A stretch of DNA of 64,000 nt from Paraplanobispora takensis (GTDB taxonomy: Bacteria; Actinomycetota; Actinomycetes; Streptosporangiales; Streptosporangiaceae), in the NCBI RefSeq assembly GCF_016863195.1, contig NZ_BOOK01000029.1:1-64000 (forward strand), given 5' to 3'. Each line of letters begins with the position of its first letter. Position 1 is the first letter of the stretch. Below the pieces are notes generated by a model. The model saw nothing but the letters and a program-made list of their open reading frames with translations. It was not told where the DNA came from and searched no databases. Made by a program: the position numbers and the translations under genes. This document shows, piece after piece, positions 1 through 7,058 of this stretch.

Positions 1-97
1 GGGGGACGGGCCCCGCCGTGTCAGCAGCGGGGAGAGCCCCCGCCGTGTCGGTGAGCCCTGCACATCCGGGCCGAGGGGACGATTGATATCGTCTGTC

Positions 98-192
98 CGA
101 AGCGCGACGCGCAGCGAAGTCCGGTGCGAGCCCGGCGCTGTCCCGCAACTGTCATGGCCCCGGAGGCCGAGCCAGGTCGACTGCCGCCGCGC
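98..192 (+). promoter_or_regulatory. Cobalamin (B12) riboswitch
   Basis: The conserved core of the adenosylcobalamin riboswitch is readable in order: CCGGTGCGAGCCCGGCGCTG at 121-140, CCCGCAACTGT at 142-152, and GAGCCAGGTCGACTGCCG (the B12 box region) at 169-186. A TATCGT -10-like hexamer at 87-92 would start transcription near 99, just at the 5' edge. It lies directly ahead of a corrinoid-uptake operon, the expected target. Exact outer limits and the expression platform are not certain. Confidence 0.88.
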
Positions 193-274
193 CGACGTCG
201 TCGACCCTCGTGGAAAAGGGTGATCCGTCCTGATTCCCACGGGTCCTCGGTTCCCGCAGATGAAAGGACCTTCC

Positions 275-1237
275 GTGAGGCCCGTACGTACCGCCTTCGC
301 GGGCGCGCTCCTCGGTGCGCTGGCCCTGGCCGGATGCGGTCAGAGTTCCACCACCGCTCCGCAGGACGCCGCCTCCGCGTCGGTCTCCGCCTCCGCCTCG
401 GCTTCGGCTGCCGAGGGATTCCCCGTCACCGTGGAGGGGGGCAACGGCTCGGTCACCATCGCCAAGAGGCCCGAGCGGATCGTCTCCCTGTCGCCCACCG
501 CCACCGAGACCCTGTTCGCCGTCGACGCCGGAGCCCAGGTCGTCGCGGTCGACGATCAGTCCAACCACCCGGCGGAGGCCCCCAAGACCGACCTGTCCGG
601 CTTCAAGCCGAACGCCGAGGCGATCATCGCGCAGAAGCCCGACCTGGTCGTGCTGGCCAACGACGTCGACGGCATCGTGGCCAAGCTGCAGAAGGTCGAC
701 GTCCCGGTGCTGCTGGAGCCCGCGGCCACCAAGCTCGAGGAGGCCTACGACCAGGTCACCGACCTCGGTGCGGCCACCGGCAACAGCGCCAAGGCCCAGG
801 AGGTCGTGGCCGGGATGAAGCAGAAGATCGAGCAGGCCGTGGCCGCCGCGCCCAAGGACAAGAAGCTCACCTACTATCACGAGCTGGACACCACGCCCTA
901 CTCGGTGACCTCCACCACCTTCGTCGGCCAGGTCTACGCCCTGTTCGGCCTGACCAACATCGCCGACAAGGCCCCGGACCTGGCCGGCGGCTATCCCAAG
1001 CTCTCCGCCGAGTTCGTCGCCCAGGCCGACCCCGACCTCATCTTCCTGGCCGACACCAAGTGCTGCGGCCAGTCCCGCGACGTCATCGCCAAGCGTCCCG
1101 GCTGGTCCAAGCTCTCCGCCGTCGGGAACGACCGCGTCATCGCCCTCGACGACGACATCGCCTCCCGCTGGGGGCCCCGCATCGCGGACCTCGCCCAGCA
1201 GGTCGGCGACGCCGTCCAGAAGGCCGCGTCCGAATAA
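275..1237 (+). CDS. btuF: Corrinoid/vitamin B12 ABC transporter substrate-binding lipoprotein
   Basis: Extracytoplasmic binding protein that would capture cobalamin or cobinamide for the permease encoded next. About 320 residues: a lipoprotein signal peptide with lipobox LAGC (Cys about residue 21), an Ala/Ser-rich linker, then a class III periplasmic-binding fold (Peripla_BP_2; RPERIVSLSPTATETLFAVD near the start, ending with a C-terminal helix after SRWGPRIADLAQQV). GTG 275 was chosen because AAAGGA sits 6 nt upstream; ATG 260 is in frame but has no ribosome binding site. First gene of a four-gene operon behind a B12 riboswitch, which supports a corrinoid rather than siderophore substrate; the fold alone would not separate them. 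Confidence 0.86.
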   Translation: MRPVRTAFAGALLGALALAGCGQSSTTAPQDAASASVSASASASAAEGFPVTVEGGNGSVTIAKRPERIVSLSPTATETLFAVDAGAQVVAVDDQSNHPAEAPKTDLSGFKPNAEAIIAQKPDLVVLANDVDGIVAKLQKVDVPVLLEPAATKLEEAYDQVTDLGAATGNSAKAQEVVAGMKQKIEQAVAAAPKDKKLTYYHELDTTPYSVTSTTFVGQVYALFGLTNIADKAPDLAGGYPKLSAEFVAQADPDLIFLADTKCCGQSRDVIAKRPGWSKLSAVGNDRVIALDDDIASRWGPRIADLAQQVGDAVQKAASE

Positions 1238-2473
1238 GTGACCGATCCATCCGGCCCCCCCGTTCCGCCCGGCGGCGGGACGGGGGACGGCTCCGTCTCC
1301 GGGTGCCCTCCCTCCGAGAACGGGGGCGCGGCGCGCACGCCCGGCCCCGCCACCGATGACGGGGGTACGGCGCGCCCGCCCGGCCCGGCCCCCGAGGGCG
1401 CCGGTGCGGCGGGGCGGGGCGCGGAGGGTTCCGGCGCCCCGGTACGGCGGACGACCGGGCTGCGGCTGCCGGCCCTGCTCGTGGCGGTGGGCGTGCTGCT
1501 GGCGAGCATGGTGGCCGGGGTGCTGGCCGGGGCGGCGGACATCGCGCCCGGGAGAGTGGTCCTGCAACTGCTCGACTGGCTGCCCCTCGTCTCCGCGGAC
1601 TCCGGGCTCGCCCCCGTCGAGCAGGGGCTGCTGCTGGAGCTGCGGCTGCCCCGGGTCGTGCTCGGGGCGATCGTCGGCGGCCTGCTGGCCATCGCCGGGG
1701 CCGCCTACCAGGGGGTGTTCCGCAACCCGCTGGCCGACCCCTACCTGCTCGGCGCCGCCGCCGGGGCCGGGCTCACCACCACCGTCGTCATCGTGCTGCT
1801 CAAGGGTGACACCGAGTCCCTTTCCGTCCCCGCCGCCGCCTTCGCCGGGGCCGTGGGCGGCGTCCTGCTCGCCTACGCCCTGGGCAACGTCGCGGGCCGG
1901 GGCGGCGGGACCGCCACGCTGGTCCTCGCCGGGGTCGCCGTGACCTCCTTCCTCACCGCGGTGCAGACGTTCGTCCAGCAGCTCGGTGTGGAGGACCTCC
2001 AGCGCATCTACGGCTGGATCCTCGGCACCGTCGACGGCGGCTGGAGCCGGATCACGCTGGTGATCCCCTACGCCGTGGTCTCGGTGGCGGCCCTGCTGCT
2101 GCACGGGCGGTTGCTCGACGTGCTGTCGGTCGGCGACGACGAGGCCGTCAGCCTCGGCCTCCACGCCGCCCGCGTCCGGCTCGTCGTCCTGCTGGCCGCC
2201 TCCCTGGCCACCGCCGCGGCCGTCGCGGTCAGCGGGCTGATCGGCTTCGTCGGCATCGTCGTCCCGCACGTGGTCCGCCGCCTGGCCGGGGGCTCCTACC
2301 GCGTCGTGCTCCCGCTGTCGTTGCTGGGCGGGGCGGCCTTCCTGGTCGTCGGCGACGTGCTCGCCCGGACCGTGCTCGCCCCGGCGGAGCTGCCCATCGG
2401 GGTGGTCACCGCGTTCGTCGGCGCCCCGTTCTTCGTCGCCGTCCTGCGCGTGACGAAGCGGGTGGAGACATGA
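1238..2473 (+). CDS. btuC: Corrinoid ABC transporter permease, FecCD/BtuC family
   Basis: Inner-membrane channel subunit of a BtuCD-type importer, about 411 residues. The C-terminal ~340 residues carry the FecCD signature: many hydrophobic helices, LRLPRVVLGAIVGGLLAIAG and FRNPLADPYLLGAAAGAGL after the first helices, and GFVGIVVPHVVRR near the end. The GTG start abuts the stop of the binding-protein gene with no gap. The first ~70 residues are Pro/Gly/Ala-rich low-complexity sequence not typical of the family, so the true start could be internal, just before the first membrane helix near nt 1450. Same operon as the binding protein and ATPase. Confidence 0.85.
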   Translation: MTDPSGPPVPPGGGTGDGSVSGCPPSENGGAARTPGPATDDGGTARPPGPAPEGAGAAGRGAEGSGAPVRRTTGLRLPALLVAVGVLLASMVAGVLAGAADIAPGRVVLQLLDWLPLVSADSGLAPVEQGLLLELRLPRVVLGAIVGGLLAIAGAAYQGVFRNPLADPYLLGAAAGAGLTTTVVIVLLKGDTESLSVPAAAFAGAVGGVLLAYALGNVAGRGGGTATLVLAGVAVTSFLTAVQTFVQQLGVEDLQRIYGWILGTVDGGWSRITLVIPYAVVSVAALLLHGRLLDVLSVGDDEAVSLGLHAARVRLVVLLAASLATAAAVAVSGLIGFVGIVVPHVVRRLAGGSYRVVLPLSLLGGAAFLVVGDVLARTVLAPAELPIGVVTAFVGAPFFVAVLRVTKRVET

Positions 2474-2500
2474 GCCGTACGGCAGCCGCGGAGTGACTCC

Positions 2501-3274
2501 ATGAGCGACATCAGAGCGCACGGCCTCTCGGTCGTCCTGGACTCTCGGACCGTGCTGTCCGGCGTCGGCCTGCAGGTGCGCGGCGGCGACTGGCTGGCCG
2601 TGATCGGGGCCAACGGCGCGGGCAAGTCCACGCTGCTGAAGGCGGTGGCCGGGGTGCTGCCGTACTCCGGCGAGGTGCTCATCGACGGCACGCCCGTCCG
2701 GCGGCTCAAGCCCCGAGAGCGGGCCCGGCTGCTCGCCTACGCCCCCCAGGCCCCGGCGCTGCCGGCCGACATGACCGTGTTCGACTACGCCCTGCTCGGC
2801 CGCACGCCGTACATCCCCTATCTGGGCCGCGAGAGCCGCCACGACCGCGAGGTGACGGCGTCGGTGCTGGAGCGGCTGGACCTGGGGCCCTTCGCCTCCC
2901 GCAGGCTCGGCCGTCTGTCGGGCGGCGAGCGCCAGCGGGTCGTGCTGGCCAGGGCGCTGGTCCAGCAGGCCCCCGTCCTGCTGCTGGACGAGCCCACCAC
3001 CGCCCTCGACCTCGGGCACCAGCAGCAGGTCCTGGAACTGGTCGACCGGCTCCGGCTGGCCGACGGGCTGACCGTGGTCACGACCCTGCACGACCTGAGC
3101 GTGGCCGGGCAGTACGCCGACTCGATGATGCTGGTCTCCGAGGGCCGGGTGGCCGCCTCCGGCACCCCGGCGGAGGTCCTCACCGGGAAACTGATCGACG
3201 AGCACTTCGGCGCCCGCGTCCGGATCGCGACCGGCCCGGACGGCAGGCCCGAGGTCCATCTGGAGCGCCCATGA
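2501..3274 (+). CDS. btuD: Corrinoid ABC transporter ATP-binding protein
   Basis: ATPase that powers the preceding permease, 257 residues. Walker A GANGAGKST, Q-loop, ABC signature LSGGERQRV, Walker B VLLLDEPTTALD and the switch His (TTLHDLSVA) are all present, so it looks active. Start ATG follows GGAGTGA with good spacing. The last four bases overlap the start of the cbiZ gene (ATGA), indicating coupled translation. Family: FepC/BtuD-type ATPases. Confidence 0.88.
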   Translation: MSDIRAHGLSVVLDSRTVLSGVGLQVRGGDWLAVIGANGAGKSTLLKAVAGVLPYSGEVLIDGTPVRRLKPRERARLLAYAPQAPALPADMTVFDYALLGRTPYIPYLGRESRHDREVTASVLERLDLGPFASRRLGRLSGGERQRVVLARALVQQAPVLLLDEPTTALDLGHQQQVLELVDRLRLADGLTVVTTLHDLSVAGQYADSMMLVSEGRVAASGTPAEVLTGKLIDEHFGARVRIATGPDGRPEVHLERP

Positions 3275-3975
3275 GCCCGATCCCCCCGACGGAGGCCGGC
3301 GGGCCGGGCCGTCTGGCGCTGGGCCACCGCACGGAGGACGGCGTACGGCTGGCCTCGCTGCTGTGGGAGCTCGGCCCCGGCTGGCGGGCGGTCTCCTCGG
3401 CGATGCTCGGCGGCGGCATCGGCCCGGCGCAGTGGGTGCTCAACGCGCAGGTGCCCGGCGGCTACGCGCGGATGGACCCGGTGGAGCACCTGCTGGAGAT
3501 GGCCCCGCCCGGACCCGGGGTCGGCATGCTCACCGCCGCCTCGGTCGGCCGCTTCACCCGCGCGGCCGACGGCGGAGCGCACGCCGTGGCCACCGTCGGC
3601 CTGCGCGTGCCCACCTGGGCCGCCGCCCCCGAGGGCGCGCCCGACCCCGAGCTGGCACCCGTGTACTTGCCGGGCACGATCAACATCATCGCCGCCGTCC
3701 CGGTCGCGATGAGCGACGCCGCCCTGGTCAACGCCGTGATGACGGTGACCGAGGCCAAGACGCAGGCGCTGATCGAGGAGGGCTTCCCCTGCACCGGCAC
3801 CGCCTCCGACGCGGTCTGCGTGCTGGCCCGCGCCGACGGGCCCGAGGAGCTCTTCGGCGGTCCCCGCTCCGTCTGGGGCGCCCGCCTGGCCCGCGCCGTC
3901 CACCGGGCCGTACGGCGGGGCGCCCGCGACTGGGCGGGTCACGACTCCTCGCGGGCGGCGCGGCGGGCCCGGTAG
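3271..3975 (+). CDS. cbiZ: Adenosylcobinamide amidohydrolase
   Basis: CbiZ-family enzyme that cleaves the aminopropanol side chain of adenosylcobinamide (or pseudocobalamin) to adenosylcobyric acid, letting the cell remodel scavenged corrinoids. 234 residues; characteristic pieces are SSAMLGGGIG, GTINIIAAVPVAMSDAALVNA, and TVTEAKTQAL followed by GTASDAVCV. It overlaps the ATPase gene by 4 bp and is the last gene of the riboswitch-controlled operon, so uptake and salvage are co-regulated. Its 3' end overlaps the convergent CGNR gene by 37 bp. Confidence 0.85.
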   Translation: MSPIPPTEAGGPGRLALGHRTEDGVRLASLLWELGPGWRAVSSAMLGGGIGPAQWVLNAQVPGGYARMDPVEHLLEMAPPGPGVGMLTAASVGRFTRAADGGAHAVATVGLRVPTWAAAPEGAPDPELAPVYLPGTINIIAAVPVAMSDAALVNAVMTVTEAKTQALIEEGFPCTGTASDAVCVLARADGPEELFGGPRSVWGARLARAVHRAVRRGARDWAGHDSSRAARRAR

Positions 3976-4517
3976 GCGGCCATCTTGGCGCGTGCGCCGC
4001 AGCCGTCCATCGAGCACCAGCGGCGGCGACCGGACCGGCTGGTGTCCAGGAACAGCCGGGTGCACGGGTGCAGGTCGCATTCGCGCACGCGCCCGGCCAG
4101 CGGTCCGCCGAGCAGGTCGACGGCGTCGCGGGCGATCCCGGCCAGCAGCGTCTGCGCGGTCGCCTCGCCCGGGACCCGCCGGAGCCGGTTGCCGGGGCCG
4201 GCCTCCAGGCGTTCGGCCGGCGCGGGCCGGGCGGCCCAGTCGTTCACGACGGCCAGCGGCTCCGGCGGGATCTCCCGCTCCAGGCGGCAGGCGGTGAACA
4301 GCTCGTACATCGCCTCCCTGAGATCGCGGGCCTGACGCAGCTCGGGCCCGCCCGCCGCCGGGGCGGGGGAGCCAGGGGCGGTCAGGCCCGCCTCGGTGAA
4401 CCATCGGGCCAGGTCGGCGGGGGTCTCCAGCCGCTCGACGGGTCCGCTGCCACGTCTGCCCACGGTGGCGATGAAGTCCAGACAGAGCCGCCCGCTGTGG
4501 AACCGGAAGGTGCTCAC
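3939..4517 (-). CDS. CGNR zinc-finger / ABATE-domain transcriptional regulator
   Basis: About 192 residues. The N-terminal ABATE-type domain is recognisable from FHSGRLCLDFIATVGRRG, and the C-terminal CGNR-type zinc finger from CTRLFLDTSRSGRRRWC, SMDGCGARAKMAAYRARR, with Cys residues in a treble-clef-like arrangement and CGAR in place of the name-giving CGNR. Families of this type are presumed DNA-binding stress regulators. GTG start at 4517; a TAACTT hexamer ends 7 nt upstream, so the mRNA is probably leaderless. Divergent from a mycothiol-dependent enzyme, with a palindrome filling the 39-bp gap. Confidence 0.82.
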   Translation of the reverse strand: MSTFRFHSGRLCLDFIATVGRRGSGPVERLETPADLARWFTEAGLTAPGSPAPAAGGPELRQARDLREAMYELFTACRLEREIPPEPLAVVNDWAARPAPAERLEAGPGNRLRRVPGEATAQTLLAGIARDAVDLLGGPLAGRVRECDLHPCTRLFLDTSRSGRRRWCSMDGCGARAKMAAYRARRAAREES

Positions 4518-4526
4518 CCTGTTGAA

Positions 4527-4547
4527 GTTACCGGATTAGCCGGTAAC
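4527..4547. promoter_or_regulatory. Divergent operator/promoter palindrome
   Basis: GTTACCGG-ATTAG-CCGGTAAC: a perfect 8-bp inverted repeat with a 5-bp spacer, sitting exactly in the middle of the 39 bp between two divergent start codons. Each arm contributes a -10-like hexamer (TAACTT toward the CGNR gene, TAACCT toward the enzyme gene), each 7 nt from its start codon. Binding here would block both promoters at once; the CGNR protein is the obvious candidate ligand (inference). Confidence 0.7.
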
Positions 4548-4556
4548 CTGCTCCTC

Positions 4557-5249
4557 ATGACAATGAACGATCTTGTAACCCGCGTCCTCGACGGGCAGCG
4601 CCGCCTGGAGAACCTGATCGCCGACCTCGCCGACGAGGACGTCCGGGCGCCCTCCGCGCTGCCGGACTGGTCGCGCGGCCACGTGATCACCCATCTGGAG
4701 CAGAACACCGCCGCCTTCACCCGCCAGGCGGAGTACGCCCGGCGCGGCGAGCTGATCGACGTCTACGACGGCGGGGCCGCCGGGCGCGCCGCCGCCATCG
4801 AGCGCGAGGCCGGCCGCGGGGCGCAGGAGCTCCGTACGGCCCTGGCCCGGGCGCACGCCGCCCTCGCGGAGGCCTGGGCGCGGGCCGGTGAGGACGACTG
4901 GAAGCGGCCCGTGCGCTACCGCGACACCACTCTCTTCGACACCGTCCACGCCCGCTGGCGCGAGGTCGAGATCCACATGGTCGACCTGGACCTGGGGTAC
5001 CGGCCGTCGGACTGGTCGCTCGACTTCTGCGACCACGTCGCGGACTTCCTGGGCGCCCGCGTCCCCGAGGGCACGCACCTGACGCTGGTCGCCGACGACG
5101 CCGAGCGCCGGTGGAGCGTCGGCGACGGCGACCCGGTCGTCCTGCGCGGGAACGCGGGCGACCTGGCCGCCTGGCTGGCCGGGCGGGCCCCCGCCAAGCC
5201 GGTCACCGTCGAGACCGGCTCCCTGCCCGAGCTCGGCCCCTGGCCGTGA
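4557..5249 (+). CDS. Maleylpyruvate isomerase family mycothiol-dependent enzyme (DinB-like)
   Basis: 230 residues with the N-terminal four-helix DinB/MDMPI fold (starting near LENLIADLADEDV, with WSRGHVITHLEQN) and a C-terminal MDMPI-type domain. Putative metal ligands are His46, Glu136 and His140 (GHVITH and VEIHMVDLD), with the spacing known for mycothiol-dependent maleylpyruvate isomerase. Such enzymes use mycothiol as thiol cofactor for isomerisation or conjugation; the substrate cannot be read from sequence. No ribosome binding site is visible and TAACCT lies 7 nt upstream of the ATG, so translation is probably leaderless. The divergent CGNR regulator probably controls it. Confidence 0.82.
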   Translation: MTMNDLVTRVLDGQRRLENLIADLADEDVRAPSALPDWSRGHVITHLEQNTAAFTRQAEYARRGELIDVYDGGAAGRAAAIEREAGRGAQELRTALARAHAALAEAWARAGEDDWKRPVRYRDTTLFDTVHARWREVEIHMVDLDLGYRPSDWSLDFCDHVADFLGARVPEGTHLTLVADDAERRWSVGDGDPVVLRGNAGDLAAWLAGRAPAKPVTVETGSLPELGPWP

Positions 5250-5318
5250 CGACCCGGGCAGCCGTCACGCGCGGTCCACGGCTGTGATCGCCCGTGTGGT
5301 CCGCGGTCCCGGCTGCGA

Positions 5319-7058
5319 TCACCGGGTGACCGTTCCGTCCTCCCGCACGGTGACGCCGTAGTCGCGTGCCGCGCCTTCGGCGGTGACCTTCCCGGCGCGC
5401 AGGTCGGCCGCCACCTCCTGCGGGGGGCGGTCGTACGGCGAGCCGATGCCCCCGCCGCCCGTGGTCTCGACCACGAACGCCTCCCCGGCGCGGAACAGCG
5501 CGTTGTTGACCTTGGAGTCGAGCCGTTCCAGCGTGCCGTCCGCGCGCCGGCGGTGGAAGCCGCCGAGCCGTCCGGCCAGGCCGCCGGAGCGGCCGGGCGG
5601 GGCGTTGCGCAGGCGGTCGCCGCGGGTGGTCACGTGCGCGTCGGCCAGGAAGCGGATCACCGTCCGGGAGCCGAGGCCGCCGCGGTGGCGGCCGGGACCG
5701 CCGGAGTCCGGGATGGTCTCCACCGACTCCACGACCAGCGGGCAGCGGGTCTCGACCGGCTCGGCCTGCGGGACCGAGTTGCGCCCGATGCCGAAGTGCA
5801 CGCCCGTCGCGTCCGGCCCGTCCTTGCCGTGCCGGGCCCCGACCCCGCCGAAGTCGTAGGACAGGTGGATCCAGTACGGCGCGCGCGCCGCCGCGATGGA
5901 GAACGGCTGCAGGATGCCGCTGGCGGCGATGGCGCGCTCGGGGGCCGCGTCCGACAGCGCCTGGAAGATCGCCTCCATCGCCGCGTAGATCGGTACGAAC
6001 CGGCCGCCGCACGGGTAGGGGGATCGGGCGTCGAGCAGCGAGCCGGGCGGGAGCCGTACCTCGATCGCCCGCAGGCAGCCGTCGTTCATCGCGATCGTCG
6101 GGTCGAGGAAGCAGCGGACCGCGAAGACCGCGGCGGCCAGCGACTGCGAGGCCGAGGAGTTGATCGCCGCCGGGACCTGCGGGTCCGTCCCGGTGAAGTC
6201 CACGATCACCCGTCCCCGCCCGGACGCCGGGATCTGCGGGCCGCGCGTCGTCCCGGGGGTCCCGGCCTCCCGTTCCACGGTGACCGCCACCCGCACCGTG
6301 TGGGAGCGCGCGGTGTCGATCCCGTCGTCGTCGATCGGGTAGGAGGAGACGTGGCGGCCCGGCGGCAGCCCGGCCAGGGCCATCCGGGTCCTGGCCTCGG
6401 TGTAGTCGAGATAGTCGTCGATTCCCCGGGCGAGCCCGGCGGGGCCGTACTCGGCGATCATCGCCTCGACCCGGGCGGCGGCGACGGCGGTGCCCGCGAT
6501 GAGGGCGCGCACGTCGCCCATGACCTTGTCCGGGGTCCGGCTGTTGGCCCGCAGGATCGCCTCGATCGCCGGCTCGACGCCGTCGGCGGTGGCCAGGCGG
6601 ACCGGCGGGAGCTGCAGGCCCTCCAGGAAGATGTCGGTGGCCAGCGGCGCCATGCCGCCCGCCGACAGGCCGCCCAGGTCGGAGACGTGGATCATCGTGG
6701 CGGTGAAGTAGACGGGGGAGCCGCCGGCGAAGACCGGCCGGTAGACCAGCAGGTCGTTGGTGTGCACGCCGCCCCGGTAGGCGTCGTTGAGCACGAACAC
6801 CTCGCCGGGGCGCATGGCGGCGGCGGGGATGTCCTTCAGCAGCTCCGGCAGGGCGACCTTGAGGGCCATGCTGTTCATGAGGGTGGTGGCCATCGACTGG
6901 GCGACCAGACGGCCCGCGGCGTCGAGGACGGCGGCCGAGGCGTCCGACCCCTCGACGATGAACGTCGAGTAGGCCGACCGGACGACGACGATGCTGGCCT
7001 CCTCCGCGGCCACCACCAGCGCGTTGCGCAGCACCTCGGCGGTCAGCACGTCACTCAT
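5319..7058 (-). CDS. hyuB: Hydantoinase B / oxoprolinase family protein
   Basis: 579 residues, HyuB family: the B subunit of ATP-dependent N-methylhydantoinase or 5-oxoprolinase-type ring-opening enzymes. Family features include DPVT-like N-terminal segments, MATTLMNSM, FVLNDAYRGGVHTNDL, the metal-binding-like TATMIHVSDLGG, CLRAIEVRLPPGSLL and GGRFVP. The start ATG lies inside the end of the A-subunit gene (8-bp overlap), so the two subunits are translationally coupled. Substrate (hydantoin, oxoproline, acetone-like) cannot be told from sequence. Confidence 0.85.
   Translation of the reverse strand: MSDVLTAEVLRNALVVAAEEASIVVVRSAYSTFIVEGSDASAAVLDAAGRLVAQSMATTLMNSMALKVALPELLKDIPAAAMRPGEVFVLNDAYRGGVHTNDLLVYRPVFAGGSPVYFTATMIHVSDLGGLSAGGMAPLATDIFLEGLQLPPVRLATADGVEPAIEAILRANSRTPDKVMGDVRALIAGTAVAAARVEAMIAEYGPAGLARGIDDYLDYTEARTRMALAGLPPGRHVSSYPIDDDGIDTARSHTVRVAVTVEREAGTPGTTRGPQIPASGRGRVIVDFTGTDPQVPAAINSSASQSLAAAVFAVRCFLDPTIAMNDGCLRAIEVRLPPGSLLDARSPYPCGGRFVPIYAAMEAIFQALSDAAPERAIAASGILQPFSIAAARAPYWIHLSYDFGGVGARHGKDGPDATGVHFGIGRNSVPQAEPVETRCPLVVESVETIPDSGGPGRHRGGLGSRTVIRFLADAHVTTRGDRLRNAPPGRSGGLAGRLGGFHRRRADGTLERLDSKVNNALFRAGEAFVVETTGGGGIGSPYDRPPQEVAADLRAGKVTAEGAARDYGVTVREDGTVTR

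Noticed and set aside
152-3259. Very long minus-strand open frame (over 1,000 codons) opposite the B12 operon
   Set aside because: Low-complexity Gly/Arg/Asp/His-rich translation without domains, antisense to well-supported transporter genes; a usual artefact of GC-rich DNA.
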